Assembly (NCBI RefSeq): GCF_905220415.1
Contig: NC_059538.1
Coordinates: 12,710,001 to 12,774,000, forward strand
From: Colias croceus
Taxonomy: Eukaryota > Arthropoda > Insecta > Lepidoptera > Pieridae
DNA: 64,000 bases
Reading direction: 5' to 3'
Shown: one piece after another, positions 48,454 through 59,421 of the stretch
Numbering within the stretch: the stretch's first letter is position 1
Layout of the letters: each line of letters opens with the position of its first letter
Notes under the pieces: model-generated
Databases searched by the model: none
What the model was told of the DNA's origin: nothing
The model's input: only the letters and a program-made list of their open reading frames with translations
Made by a program: the position numbers and the translations under genes

Positions 48454-49361
48454 GGGCTGTTCTTTCAATCCTTGGTTAAAACTTAATCGTCGCATAATGT
48501 ATAAACCTACCATTTTAAAAACGTATTCTATACCCGGCGCGGCCTAAGATGATCCCTATGACACTGACAGTTATTCTCAAGAGACAAACTTGTAATGGCG
48601 TCACCATTAAATTAGAAACGTATTGGAGGCGTCTAAAAATGGCATTTATTAATTTTTACGTAGCTTTATCCTATTATAATGATATTCCGTTGGAATTATA
48701 ACAATTCTTATCATTTACGAGAAATTATATCAATCTGACTTTACGTTTACGTCCTTCAAAACTTACATCGTTGGCATTTATCGACTAGTGCGGAAAGTAT
48801 CGATAAACAAATTTCGATAATGGAAACGAGTTCACATTCTTTCCATGCTTAAGCTATAGTTCATTCACTATTGAATGGAACAGAAGATCGCAGCATACTT
48901 AATTAATAATTACCGTTCGCGTTAATTTACTTACCTATGATAATATAAGTTTTTTAGAAAAATTAAATGGGGGATTCCATTTTCATGATAAATTAATATA
49001 CACTGTGTTAAACGGGTTAAAAATTACGAGAAAATGATAAGGTGTATTTTTATGTTTTTGAAAACTTTCGTTTTACTTACCGTTTCGTTTACATAATAGA
49101 CGTTAAAAATTCATTTTATAATATTTGTAAAAACATGTTTACCGAGGTGGCTGAATGCAAACCACGCCTTTGCCTATAAAATAGTAAAGTATCGACAAGA
49201 TCCATCATACGAGCAATCACTAAGACGAACTGTCATAGGGATCATCTTAGGCCGCGCCGGGTATAATTGCCTATATTTGACAGTTAACGTGACATTTTAA
49301 TATTATCGTGTAATACTTTATTGGACGGTTAAGTTATATACAAGCATTGAAAAATCTGCCC
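48454..49361. mobile_element. Related TTAA MITE, host of a nested element
   Basis: Starts after TTAA with GGGCTGTTCTTTCAATCC and ends TTGAAAAATCTGCCC, the same termini as the element at 48268. Its right part (CAATAAAGTATTACACGATA in reverse) also matches that element. It is split by the inverted-repeat element at 48529-49264. Confidence 0.7.
48529..49264. mobile_element. Nested inverted-repeat element (CCCGGCGCGGCC ends)
   Basis: About 32-bp perfect terminal inverted repeats: TACCCGGCGCGGCCTAAGAT followed by GATCCCTATGAC, mirrored at 49232-49264. The flanks read TCTA and TAAT, consistent with insertion at TA. No coding frame. Confidence 0.8.
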
Positions 49362-49654
49362 ATAACGCCCATAATGATAATAAAATCTTGTTATCGAGTA
49401 TCGCTGTTTTATTTTAGTTTTAGTATTGCGCCCTCTAGTGACGAAAATTGATATCATATGTGTCTCGTCAACAACAGCTGGAAGTCCGGCACCAAGACGA
49501 TCAGTAGACAGCATATTGTGAATCGATAAGAAGTTCATATTATAGTACAGCTACAGATTATTTGTTCTTGGTTGAACTAGATATCGATAATATCCATTTA
49601 CAGGATTACCAAAAATAAATAAAATTTCGTATTTCTTTTCAGCGCCATCTTGTG

Positions 49655-49722
49655 TATATAGCTAAAAACACGTCATTCTATAGAATGACAAGTGTTTTTA
49701 GAGGTTTTTAGCTATATAAATG
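49655..49722. repeat. Short fold-back sequence
   Basis: CTAAAAACACGTCATTCTA is followed at once by its complement with one extra base, and an outer TATATAGCTAAAAA pair lies beyond. A 68-bp near-perfect hairpin next to a CAGCGCCATCTTG stretch. Confidence 0.7.
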
Positions 49723-50486
49723 TCACTTTGACATTCAATAGTTCAATACTAGTCTAAATGATAAATCATAGATGGCGCAATATGAAATTGTAAACAATCA
49801 AAACAAAATTGATAAGACGTGGTAAATAATTATTACGGTCTATATTATATTATTGTAACATTGTAAATTGTAATCACATTTTGTGTATTTTATTAAACCA
49901 CTCTAGACTACACAGTCTAGACTGCCTAGGTACATACCCAGGCAAGTAATAACAAATCAGAGAAAATATTTCCATAAAAAGGTTAAAAATTAAAATGAAG
50001 CTTCATACTTTTGTAAAGTAGGCCTAAGTCTAAGTTAAATTAGAAAAAAGTAGGTATATTATTTATTGTTGAGGTATATTTTATTACAGTTAAATTCAAA
50101 CTTCACAAACTTAACCTCACATAGGTACCTAGGTAGGTACCTAATATCACCTAAATATATTATTACGATTCGAAACTAGGTAGGTACAATCGAAGCCGCT
50201 TCTAGCGATTTGCGGCATGACGAAAGATTTTGAAATCCTCTTCCATAATGTGTGTATACGTTTACTATACAAGAAAAACTACCTATATTTCGGTAATATA
50301 CTTAAATTTAACGAAGATAAAAGCCATTTTTCAAAAAATATTTATTAACTGTGCCAAAACAGCTCGCAGGTGTCATGGCGTAGGCGTGACGTCACTCTTT
50401 AGTAATTATTTGTACGCATTGCGAAGAAAATTAAAAAAATATTTATTTAATAATTATGTGTTATAAAAACGAATTTCAAAGTTTAT
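49723..50486. other. Intergenic, no gene recognised
   Basis: AT-rich; a dense patch of TAGGTAGGTACC-type repeats lies at 50120-50190. No exon seen apart from the THAP-like relic that follows. Confidence 0.4.
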
Positions 50487-50644
50487 AAGTGGTGTGCAGT
50501 ATTACAGTGTGAATCCACATAAAAATAATGCTCAAAAATGTGTTAGTAATTATTTCAAGCGAGAAAATAATAAGAAATGATTGTATAAAGTTGGCGCTGA
50601 GAACCCCGCACCATGTATTCGTGAATTCGCAATTATATTTCTAG
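50487..50644 (+). pseudogene. THAP-type zinc finger relic
   Basis: The + frame reads YKWCAVLQCEST, a stop, then KNNAQKCVSNYFKRE. After one frame change it continues RNDCIKLALRTPHHVF and NSQLYF, where it stops. The order resembles the THAP DNA-binding domain (Cys-x3-Cys, a basic middle, then R..W...A.R, and S..YF before the final Cys-x2-His). The second zinc pair is missing and there are two breaks, so this is a relic of a THAP gene or of a THAP-containing transposon. Judged by pattern only. Confidence 0.45.
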
Positions 50645-51465
50645 TCGATAAAGCATACGTGAAACAATAGAAAATAAATAAAAATGCGTATTCTCAACAT
50701 ATTCATAACAACAAAACACATCTGACGTGAGTTGTTTATAGTACAGTCCCCAATTGAAATAAAATTCATTTCCGTGGGACTCACCTCCGTCATACGGACT
50801 ACTGATATCCACTTAATCGGCATGTTTTTCTGTGGGTTTATCAACTTTTATTGGTCCGACGTGTACGGATCATGTCCCTGAAGGATAATTAATAAACATG
50901 AAATCATAAAGAGTTAAATTCGTTTTAATTATATTCCTTTTAATATTTTCTAGCATTATTGCGAACAATATTTTACTTGTTTTATTAATTTGTGCGTTGT
51001 TTCATGGTTGTCGAGGGACTAAATGCAATTTTCCAGTACTATCACATTTGTCCCCATGCCACAATGCATTAACAAACTTCGCATCACGAACACATACTAT
51101 CACGACCATAAATACCAAATACACTCCTTGTTTCAGTACATAATTATTGACATCCAAACATACAAACCATTTTTTTTTATTGGATATAATACGATTTTCA
51201 GGCATTTTACTTTTGTCCCCATAAATCACCTACATGACACAGGTCTCACAGATGACAGACAACCGTAATTTAGTTATGAAACCAAAACACATATGGCGCG
51301 GTAGATTCCTAAACAACAAGCTAAACAAAATAATTAACTGTCGGGCTCAAACGCCACTTTGATTTGTATAAAATCACGGCAACAGTCGTCCGAGCGTTGT
51401 TGGTGAGTGTGGGGTGGCTTTTTTGTCAGTCCGTCAGACACTTGATGCATTGTTATCAATTATAG
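50645..51465. other. Intergenic, weak repeat signals
   Basis: TTTGTCCCCAT occurs twice in the same orientation (51047 and 51212). A CG-richer stretch at 51345-51415 has a TATAAAA and a donor-like GGTGAGTG, but spacing and lack of a coding exon leave it unassigned. Confidence 0.35.
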
Positions 51466-51960
51466 AATAGAAAGAATAGAATAGAAAGAATTTATTTACC
51501 AAAGGCCAACAACAGATATAATAAAAGAAAAGAAATACAAAAACAGAGAAAGAGACAAAAGTGTGGCAGACCTTTAGCAAAAAGGGACCAACTCAGTATT
51601 TAGCTGTGCCATCAACGGCACAGCACTGATTTTCAGTGGCCCCCTTGTTTGAAGAAAAGCTACAGACCGAAATAGAAGAATGGAAATAATATTCAAAATT
51701 AAAAAAATAAACAAAATATATTACACATTAAAAATATCATACATATAAGTAAAAGAAAATTATATGGTAACGAATATAATAAAAATTAATAAACATACAT
51801 ATAAATAAATACACACAAAAGAGAGATGCTACGTTTTACGGTAGGATTTAAAAATAAAATCAGCAACTTTAATTTTGAAGTTATTAATGCAACGAAGGTT
51901 ACGTAAGGGTGGAGGCAAGTTATTCCAACACTTCGTAGCATTATAACTGAAATTATACTA
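51466..51960 (-). pseudogene. LINE 3' end: ORF2 C-terminus, 3' UTR and tail
   Basis: On the - strand the frame FSYNATKCWNNLPPPLRNLR continues to FIFKSYRKT and a stop at 51829-51831. The W-N-x-L-P-x-x-L-R pattern near the end is typical of ORF2 C-termini of insect non-LTR retrotransposons. About 340 bp of 3' UTR follow, ending in an ATTCT-type repeat (TTTATTC then TATTCT units at 51466-51500). Upstream frame is broken and the rest is lost. Confidence 0.7.
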
Positions 51961-52055
51961 CACGAGATGCGCTTTCGTCTATATTTTAGTGTGAGCTGAG
52001 ATTAATATGTATATAAAATAACAATAGTATTTGCTTGGCGGCTCAAAATTTAAAA

Positions 52056-52640
52056 AATGTCCCGCGGACAACCAGTCATTTGGTCAACCAAAGTGGTTGT
52101 ACCATGGACAATTTGGTTGTCCCTAGGACAATAATTATATAAAACTTATACTTTAACAGTTAAATAGTTCATGTTTTGTTTATTACTCGGCTGTTTCGGG
52201 AACACATTTTTATTACGCGATTTTATGTCTAGTTTAATTGTAATTTTAACATTTCAAAAATCAAGACGCTACTACTACAACTAAGATGTCCCCATATGAA
52301 AATCACATTATACTTCATTCATTCAGTTTTATCGAGAATCAGTTCATTTTAATTAAGTAAAATCAATAATACGATACGTAACAACCTCGCCTTAATAGTT
52401 TTTTTGTAAAAAATATCACTATTTCCGCTTTACTGAAACTTTTTTATATATGAAACATTATTTGGTTGTTCAAAAGACATCATTCGTTTCAATTTTAATA
52501 AAAATATTTCGTATTTTGGCTGTAAATAGAACAAATATCAAAATATTATTTATTATATAATATTAGAAGAATTTGTTTTAATTCTTAAGGGAATTTAACA
52601 TTTAAAAAAGTACTTTTGTGTAAGTTGTCCAAAGGACATT
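52056..52640. mobile_element. Inverted-repeat element with GTTGTCC motif array
   Basis: Left end AATGTCCCGCGGACAAC, right end GTTGTCCAAAGGACATT. Inside, the motif recurs as TTTGGTCAACC, GTGGTTGTACCATGGACAAT and TTTGGTTGTCCCTAGGACAA near the left, and ATTTGGTTGTTCAAAAGACA at 52460. About 585 bp, non-coding. Superfamily unknown. Confidence 0.55.
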
Positions 52641-53383
52641 ATTTCCCGTGAATAGATCGGTTCGTGAAGTTAAATCCACAAATGTATTTAATCAACATCA
52701 CTGCTGCTTATATAATCTTAATCTACGAAGAATTATCTTCTAAATGAAATAGTAAAATGCTGAAAATTAAGTAAAAAAAAATACGAGAAAATTATGATCG
52801 GGACCTTTAAAAATTGATTGACCCCTGTACACAAAAAGTGCGGTAGTCACTTCCTAGGGGTATGGAGGGGGGAGCTATGACGTAGCAAAGGTGGCCGTCG
52901 GGCCATTCTATTGTGCGGTATATCTAAATAACTACTGGACCGATTTACTTAAAAAGGGTGTCAATTGAAAGATAATTAAATAAATATTATTTGATTCCTA
53001 AGATTCATTAATGTAAAACTAGTACCAACTGAAATATTTTCAAAAAACAACATTTATTGAAATATATATTTTTTTTAAATGCAAAAATCTCGGTAACCGT
53101 TAGAATTATGAGAATTTAGCTTATTATGAAACATATAGCTACTTTTATCACCTTTCTAATAAACCTTCAATAATGACAATCGAGCCATAAACAACGGAAT
53201 TACAGCCTATTAATTGAGCGTCGGTAGCGCCAAATTAGCCCTTTGTTGGTATGAAAATGAATTATCTTGAAATTATTCTTAAATATAATAAAATCGTAGG
53301 AAAGTTAAAACTGTACATTGAATATTTGTGGGGTGTGATCTACAATAGATACCGAACCCAAAATTATAGTTTTTAAAATTTTT
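52641..53383. other. Intergenic, no gene recognised
   Basis: A CG-richer patch at 52840-52920 (TATGGAGGGGGGAGCTATGA) may be a repeat fragment. Nothing else is supportable. Confidence 0.35.
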
Positions 53384-53581
53384 GTCTGTTTGTCTTTATG
53401 TATGTCTGAGCTAAACTACAAAAAGGACTGTATGGATTTACTTCAAATTTGGAACAGAGATAGCTTGAGACATGAGGAAGGTCATAGGGTAGGTTTTATC
53501 CCGGAAATACCACGGAAACGGGAACTATGCGTGTGTTTCTTTGACTATGGGGGCGAAGCCGCTGCGCTGGCGGAAAGCTGT
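53384..53581 (+). mobile_element. Helitron, degraded
   Basis: CATAGGGTAGGTTTTATCCC, GGAAACGGGAACTATGCG and GGGGGCGAAGCCGC match the 41063/43345 subfamily. The 3' end reads CTG|T. Confidence 0.6.
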
Positions 53582-53747
53582 TTAAAATAATATAATTCTG
53601 AATAAAAAAGTAGAACTTACTTACTTACGTCAATTTTTTTTTTAATTTCCTGATAATTATTATGTGAGCAGAAACGTATTACATAGATAGTATTTTCAGT
53701 GTTTTTTCTAATGTGATCAGCATAATAAATAGCATAGGACAGCGAGA

Positions 53748-53960
53748 ATGGTTTTTAGTAAACTCAATACAAAGCTAAAAATTAATAAAAAATGTTTTTA
53801 TCTAATTTTCATCGTCATTATTTTGATCAATATCTTCTACATAATAAAACTGGTAAAACATTTGTATCGGACGTGGCATATTCCTTCCAAGCACTTTTGT
53901 TTCATGTCACTACATACACAAGGGGATAAACGGCAACCAGCTTTAGGTACATTGACTTGA
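53748..53960 (+). CDS. Small membrane-protein-like ORF inside the fold-back element
   Basis: A 70-residue frame that starts 4 bp after the left arm. A basic N-terminus (KLNTKLKINKK) precedes a strongly hydrophobic segment of about 21 residues (FYLIFIVIILINIFYIIKLV), then a polar tail, like the start of a type II membrane protein. I do not recognise the family. It may be a captured host exon or chance in AT-rich DNA; the hydrophobic run is what such composition readily yields. Confidence 0.25.
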   Translation: MVFSKLNTKLKINKKCFYLIFIVIILINIFYIIKLVKHLYRTWHIPSKHFCFMSLHTQGDKRQPALGTLT

Positions 53961-54399
53961 TAATATCACTTCGATAAATTGACTTTACTGATGAAGTAAT
54001 TGGCAACAGTTTGTTGTCCTCAACCTTTTAGCTAGAGTCTATGGGTTCAGGAAGCGTGGGCCTTACTACGTTTGCATTCTGCCAATAAAATGCCTGGAAC
54101 ACATGCAGGCGAGACGCTTGTTGTGTAGGTAATTAGGAATTTATCAAGGTATTAGGTAATTTATCAAGTTTTCTGATGTTCTGGAACATCTAAAATCGTT
54201 CTAATTTCTAAGTTCTAAGTTCTCGTTTAATTCTGCTCTAAAATCGTTAAGGTTAGTAAGCGCAATAAGTAAAGTGCGCTGTCCTATGCTATTTATTATG
54301 CTGATCACATTAGAAAAAACACTGAAAATACTATCTATGTAAGTAATACGTTTCTGCTCACATAATAATTATCGGGAAATTAAAAAAAAAATTGACGTA

Positions 54400-56146
54400 G
54401 GGTCATTGCGCCTGTTCGCGTCCACCTGCCTATTCGCGTCCATTTTGCGGATATCTTTTAGAAAATTCACGAAAATAAGTATACTTTATGTAAAATTGTT
54501 ATAAGAAAAATTTCCGATAATACCTCAATGTATAAGAGACATGCACACTTATTCAAAATATGCCTGCGCACTGCCTATCCTATTTAAAAAAAATATTTAA
54601 TTTTGGCTATTAAACGAGAGAGCTAAAACGCGCGGGATTTTGAAAAAATAAATAGTGCGCAGCGTCGCGTTTGACGGTAAGTATCTTATTGTTAAATGTG
54701 AATTTTTGAATATGTAACTGTTTCTTTACTTTGCTAACAAAACATGGAATAGTATGGATTATAAATCAGCTTATTTCTTTTACAATTAATAGCTAAAATA
54801 AGGTGGACGCGAATTACTACACCGAATTTGTACAACTTCCATTTTGCGTCCACGGTGGGCGCAAACTATACCTATAGTGCATAACAATAGAACATATTGC
54901 GTCCACATTGTTTTTCATTACGTAGCAATGAATTGTTTGTTAAAATATGTAAATTATAATAGATTGTAAATTTTTTACTAAGACCACAAGTTGATAATTT
55001 AAATTTTCATTCAAATTAGCAAATTTTTATGCTATTTTTTCATTTTAAAATGGGTAGGTATTCCAAGAATGAGACTTATAGTATCTTTGAGAATGAGAGT
55101 CAATAAGTTTGTGGTTAAGAAAATAATATAAACAAAAAAGAAATTTAATTCATTAGATACTAAAAAATAGGGTAGAGGTGTAGGTAATCTTAATAGAACT
55201 GATTATTATTTATTTACATAACGTAACGTTGTTTTTTGTTACTTTTTAGTTCTATTTATGATGAAAAGATAAATATAAATAAGTTTTTCCAGTTTCCTTA
55301 CAGTGTATTATATTTATAATAATGTTGAGTTTAGGGTTCCGAACCTCAAAAGGAAAAACCGGAATCCTTGTACGATCACTTTGATATCCGTCCGTCTGTA
55401 TGTCCGTCTGCCGGTCTGTCTTTCTGTCAAGACGCTTTTTCTCAGTAACGCGTTCAGGTATAAAGCTGAAATTTATATTGAATACTCAAGTCTACGGTCC
55501 CTTGAAGCAGTGAAAAAATCAAACTTATAAGCCAAAGAATTCAAAAGATACAGCCGTTTATGCTGCAAATTTTCGCAAATTTCGACATTCGCAAGGGAAT
55601 CAAAACCTACAGGGTACTTTACATGAACACAGACACTTGAAGTTTGGTACGAAGCAACGTCTTATAGCACGAATAAGGGAGATATTGAAAAAATAATCAT
55701 TTACAGTTAAAACATATGAAAAAAAAACAGGTTAATACGGAACCCTCGTTGTGCGAGTTCCACTCGAATTTGGCCGGTTTTTATTAAATAACTATATTCG
55801 TAAATAAATAATTTATTAAAATCTAATTTTTATTTGCATTAATCTGATAAAATATCACCCAAAACACTCTTAATTCTTTTTCTAAGCTGGTGGACGCGAA
55901 CTGGTCCACGGGTGGACGCAAACTGGAATTTTTGGACGCGAACTGGGTAAAACGCCTAATTCTGCTATTTATCTAGATAAATAAAAACCACATGATATTT
56001 CCAACACAATTGAAAGTAAATCTTATAATAGACTATGTAATGAACACGTTACATAAATTTTGCGTTGAAATTTGTTCTGGAACATTTTTATTTTCTCCTT
56101 CAAACTTTCCAACTGCACTAAGTGGACGCGAACTGGCGCAATTACC
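54400..56146. mobile_element. TA-inserting element with GCGTCCAC motif array
   Basis: The left end GGGTCATTGCGCCTGTTCGC and the right end GCGAACTGGCGCAATTACC are inverted. It is flanked by TA at 54398-54399 and 56147-56148, proven by the reconstructed empty site. The motif TTCGCGTCCAC, or its complement, recurs at about 54414, 54433, 54803, 54846, 54898, 55890, 55912, 55933 and 56122, in both orientations. No transposase frame is present. A dispersed repeat (55333-55787) lies inside it. Confidence 0.82.
55333..55787 (+). repeat. Common lepidopteran dispersed repeat
   Basis: Starts AGGGTTCCGAACCTCAAAAG, includes a GTCCGTCTG-rich stretch, and ends with TACGGAACCCTCGTTGTGCG and AATTTGGCCGGTTTTT. 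I recognise these end blocks as widespread in Lepidoptera; the class is not settled here. Confidence 0.6.
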
Positions 56147-56170
56147 TAAGTAAGTAACTACTTTTTTCCC

Positions 56171-57183
56171 TTAAAAATACTAATACGATCATTTATGGAT
56201 ACTGTCGTCATGCCTATTACCTATTAGTCTATTACTATTTATTAAAGTTTACCTACTTTAAATCTTAGAAAAACGTATTAGAATTGGAACATTGTGAGCT
56301 TGAATTAACATAGCCATAGTAAAGATCAAGCAGATTAATAAATATGTAACTGAAGATTTGATAAGAAATTCGAAAAATCAACTGACCTATTATGTCGTTT
56401 TCCATGGAAGTAACTGTTTCTTACATTTGCTAAAACATGTAAAAAAACAAATTAATTACAATAACTTGACTTTATTTTAAAGAACAATAAGTATTGTTCT
56501 TTAAAATATCTGTCTAGAAAGAGATTGAACCCTCAACTTATAAGAAATTTAATAAAAGAGTATTACGATTTATCATTTATTTGAATAACAAAAAACCATA
56601 TAAGTAATCAATATTAAAATATATACTTACTAGAATGAATTAATATGACATCTACTACCTATCCTTACCATTTTATCCTAATTATAATATACTACTTGCG
56701 TGATCAGTATAATGTATTCATTTTCATTCTAAGCACTCTGAAACTTATTTATTCTTTGGAACATCTGTAGGTACCCTTAAAAAAATTCGAAATCAATCAA
56801 ATAGTGTCAAATGTTATGATTTCGGCGTGGCGGCAACGATTGTTTTAGATTTCAAAAGAAGCCGCCGGCGCGTGTATCATAACCATGTACTTCCGAAAAG
56901 CGGCAAATTTCTTTGAGAAGTAAGTACAAAACCTTTGATGCCGCATTATCAAAGCGCCGATGCGATGGTTAAAACATAACTCTGCATGCTATCAGTTTGA
57001 TTTTAATAGATATTTTTTTATTCGCTATGTTTATGGTATTAGTCGTAATGTGCATACTGCATAGGTAGGTCCAGTTTTTCATATTCTTTGATAGGTACAG
57101 TTTTTTGCGAAGCGTACCTACCTAGTACCTATACACCGAACTGTTACACCTAACTACTCAGTGAAATAGCGCTAAGTCCTAGC
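56171..57183. other. Intergenic, no gene recognised
   Basis: AT-rich. A CG-rich remnant at 56820-56900 (GAAGCCGCCGGCGCGTG) stands alone and is unassigned. Confidence 0.4.
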
Positions 57184-57352
57184 TGCAAGACGCAAGAGTC
57201 TTGCAGGCTATGTCTTGTTCTTGCTCAAGTCTTGCACGGTCAGTCTTGGTCTTGGTCTTGCTAAAAATACGCGGTCTTGTTCTTGGTCTTGGTCTTGCAA
57301 AAACGCAAGAACAAGACCAAGACTGCAAGACCAAGACTGAATTTGGGCAACA
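57184..57352. repeat. GTCTTG hexamer hairpin
   Basis: Blocks of GTCTTG and GGTCTTGGTCTTG build up, then invert at GCAAAAACGC to CAAGAACAAGACCAAGACTG, giving a long imperfect stem. Non-coding, probably a fold-back repeat. Confidence 0.7.
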
Positions 57353-57595
57353 CTAATCTCAAGTGAAAACAATAATTAATTAAATTTTATAAGTGCATCG
57401 TTTGAAAGTCGATACTTTCCGACTTAAACAATATTGAGTTTCAAGATAGGTTTCAAGCAATTGAATTACCTATGTATGTCGGTCGCGATGAAATTGCTGA
57501 CAAAAAAGCACTTTAACTATCGTGAAAGATTTACTTAGTACCTAGTTAGTTACCTACGTCTACCTACGATTTGTATTTTCATTAGGTACCTACAG

Positions 57596-57777
57596 TGTTT
57601 GTTTGTTTGTTTGAACGCGCTCATCTCAAGAACTACTGGTCCGAAAATTCTTTCGGTATCGATATTCGGATATCCCATTTATCGAAGAAGGCTATATGCT
57701 ATAATATTATATCATTACGCTAAGACCAACTGAAGCGGAGTCACATGGCCGTGGGTGAAACCGCGGAGCGCAGCTAG
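57596..57777 (+). mobile_element. Non-autonomous Helitron, subfamily C
   Basis: TTTG repeat, GAACGCGCTCATCTCAAGAA, ATCATTACGCTAAGACCAAC and GGGTGAAACCGCGGAGCGCAG, then CTAG|T. Confidence 0.72.
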
Positions 57778-58108
57778 TAAATTTAAATAAAAAAATTATC
57801 CAACCATAGTCGTAATCGTAAACAATATTATGCTCAAAGATTATGTTACTTTGTATTTCTTCATTTAAAATAGGGTGAATGTACAATGTTGTACATGTAA
57901 ACTCATAGAGTCATAATTTACTAGGTATTATGCTAGGTACATAAATAATATAATAGGTAACAATGTAAGTAAATAATTTATTCTAATTAGTTATTAATTT
58001 TATTCCTACGTTAAAAGTTTTTTTTTGAATTTATATTTTTTTTTTTTTGTTTTTATGGCATTCAAATGCTTTATAAATATAAATTTATAAAGGATAGAAA
58101 AAATTCGA

Positions 58109-58183
58109 TCACGAGGCGGGACTTGAACCCGCATCCTTCGCGCCATTCCGGAGCGGATGCCTAACCAACTCAGCCACTCGTGA
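58109..58183 (-). tRNA. tRNA-like core, array unit 1
   Basis: Seven-base-pair acceptor stem TCACGAG/CTCGTGA, D arm GCTGAGTTGGTTAGGC, T arm GCGGGTTCAAGTCCCGC; total 75 nt. Internal promoter boxes are near consensus (TGGCTGAGTTGG; GGTTCAAGTCC). The middle 26 nt (ATCC ... GGAT) do not form a canonical anticodon arm. The best hairpin, CGCC-CCGGAAT-GGCG, would present GGA (Ser) but needs C at 33; another register gives CGG. This unit has one base change (GAG for GGG on +) in the middle. Pol III transcription is plausible, decoding doubtful. Confidence 0.55.
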
Positions 58184-58425
58184 CCCGCCTGAGCAATCGA
58201 ATTTATTCTATCCTTTCAGTTTTATGTGTCTTAAGGGACACACCGCGCGCCATCTATTGAGATGATTCAACAACCATTTCAACCAATATGAAGCACTTTT
58301 CAGTGAATACAATATTGTAACGATGGAACACGACCTTTTCTTGAATTTATATTTTTTTTTTTTTTGTTTTTATGGCATTCAAATGCTTTATAAATATAAA
58401 TTTATAAAGGATAGAAAAAATTCGA

Positions 58426-58500
58426 TCACGAGGCGGGACTTGAACCCGCATCCTTCGCGCCATTCCGGGGCGGATGCCTAACCAACTCAGCCACTCGTGA
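58426..58500 (-). tRNA. tRNA-like core, array unit 2
   Basis: Consensus form of the 75-nt core with intact acceptor and T arms. Confidence 0.55.
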
Positions 58501-58740
58501 CCCGCCTGAGCAATCGAATTTATTCTATCCTTTCAGTTTTATGTGTCTTAAGGGACACACCGCGCGCCATCTATTGAGATGATTCAACAACCATTTCAAC
58601 CAATATGAAGCACTTTTCAGTGAATACAATATTGTAACGATGGAACACGACCTTTTCTTGAATTTATATTTTTTTTTTTTGTTTTTATGGCATTCAAATG
58701 CTTTATAAATATAAATTTATAAAGGATAGAAAAAATTCGA

Positions 58741-58815
58741 TCACGAGGCGGGACTTGAACCCGCATCCTTCGCGCCATTCCGGGGCGGATGCCTAACCAA
58801 CTCAGCCACTCGTGA
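58741..58815 (-). tRNA. tRNA-like core, array unit 3
   Basis: Identical in my reading to unit 2; the A/T-run before it is the shortest on this arm. Confidence 0.55.
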
Positions 58816-59058
58816 CCCGCCTGAGCAATCGAATTTATTCTATCCTTTCAGTTTTATGTGTCTTAAGGGACACACCGCGCGCCATCTATTGAGATGATTC
58901 AACAACCATTTCAACCAATATGAAGCACTTTTCAGTGAATACAATATTGTAACGATGGAACACGACCTTTTCTTGAATTTATATTTTTTTTTTTTTTTGT
59001 TTTTATGGCATTCAAATGCTTTATAAATATAAATTTATAAAGGATAGAAAAAATTCGA

Positions 59059-59133
59059 TCACGAGGCGGGACTTGAACCCGCATCCTTCGCGCCATTCCG
59101 GGGCGGATGCCTAACCAACTCAGCCACTCGTGA
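59059..59133 (-). tRNA. tRNA-like core, array unit 4
   Basis: Last core on the - strand before the palindrome centre. Confidence 0.55.
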
Positions 59134-59346
59134 CCCGCCTGAGCAATCGAATTTATTCTATCCTTTCAGTTTTATGTGTCTTAAGGGACACACCGCGCGC
59201 CATCTATTGAGATGATTCAACAACCATTTCAACCAATATGAAGCACTTTTCAGTGAATACAATATTGTAACGATGGAACACCCTGTGTGTGTCCCTTAAG
59301 ACACATAAAACTGAAAGGATAGAATAAATTCGATTGCTCAGGCGGG

Positions 59347-59421
59347 TCACGAGTGGCTGAGTTGGTTAGGCATCCGCCCCGGAATGGCGCGAAGGATGCG
59401 GGTTCAAGTCCCGCCTCGTGA
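59347..59421 (+). tRNA. tRNA-like core, array unit 5 (inverted)
   Basis: First core on the + strand; its unit is truncated on the left at the palindrome centre (starts at GTGTGTCCC, 59287). Confidence 0.55.

Larger units (their letters stand above)
53604..56167. mobile_element. Fold-back element, interrupted by a nested insertion
   Basis: The left arm 53604-53744 is the reverse complement of 54277-54398 continued at 56147-56167. Removing 54400-56146 plus one TA restores AATTGACGTAAGTAAGTA, which pairs with the left arm TACTTACTTACGTCAATT. The arms are about 140 bp and the unique centre (53745-54276) is about 530 bp. The nested structure therefore orders the two insertions in time. Confidence 0.85.

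Noticed and set aside
51367..51400. TATAAAA with downstream donor as a promoter
   Set aside because: Initiator spacing is too short and no coding exon follows; it precedes a LINE tail on the other strand.
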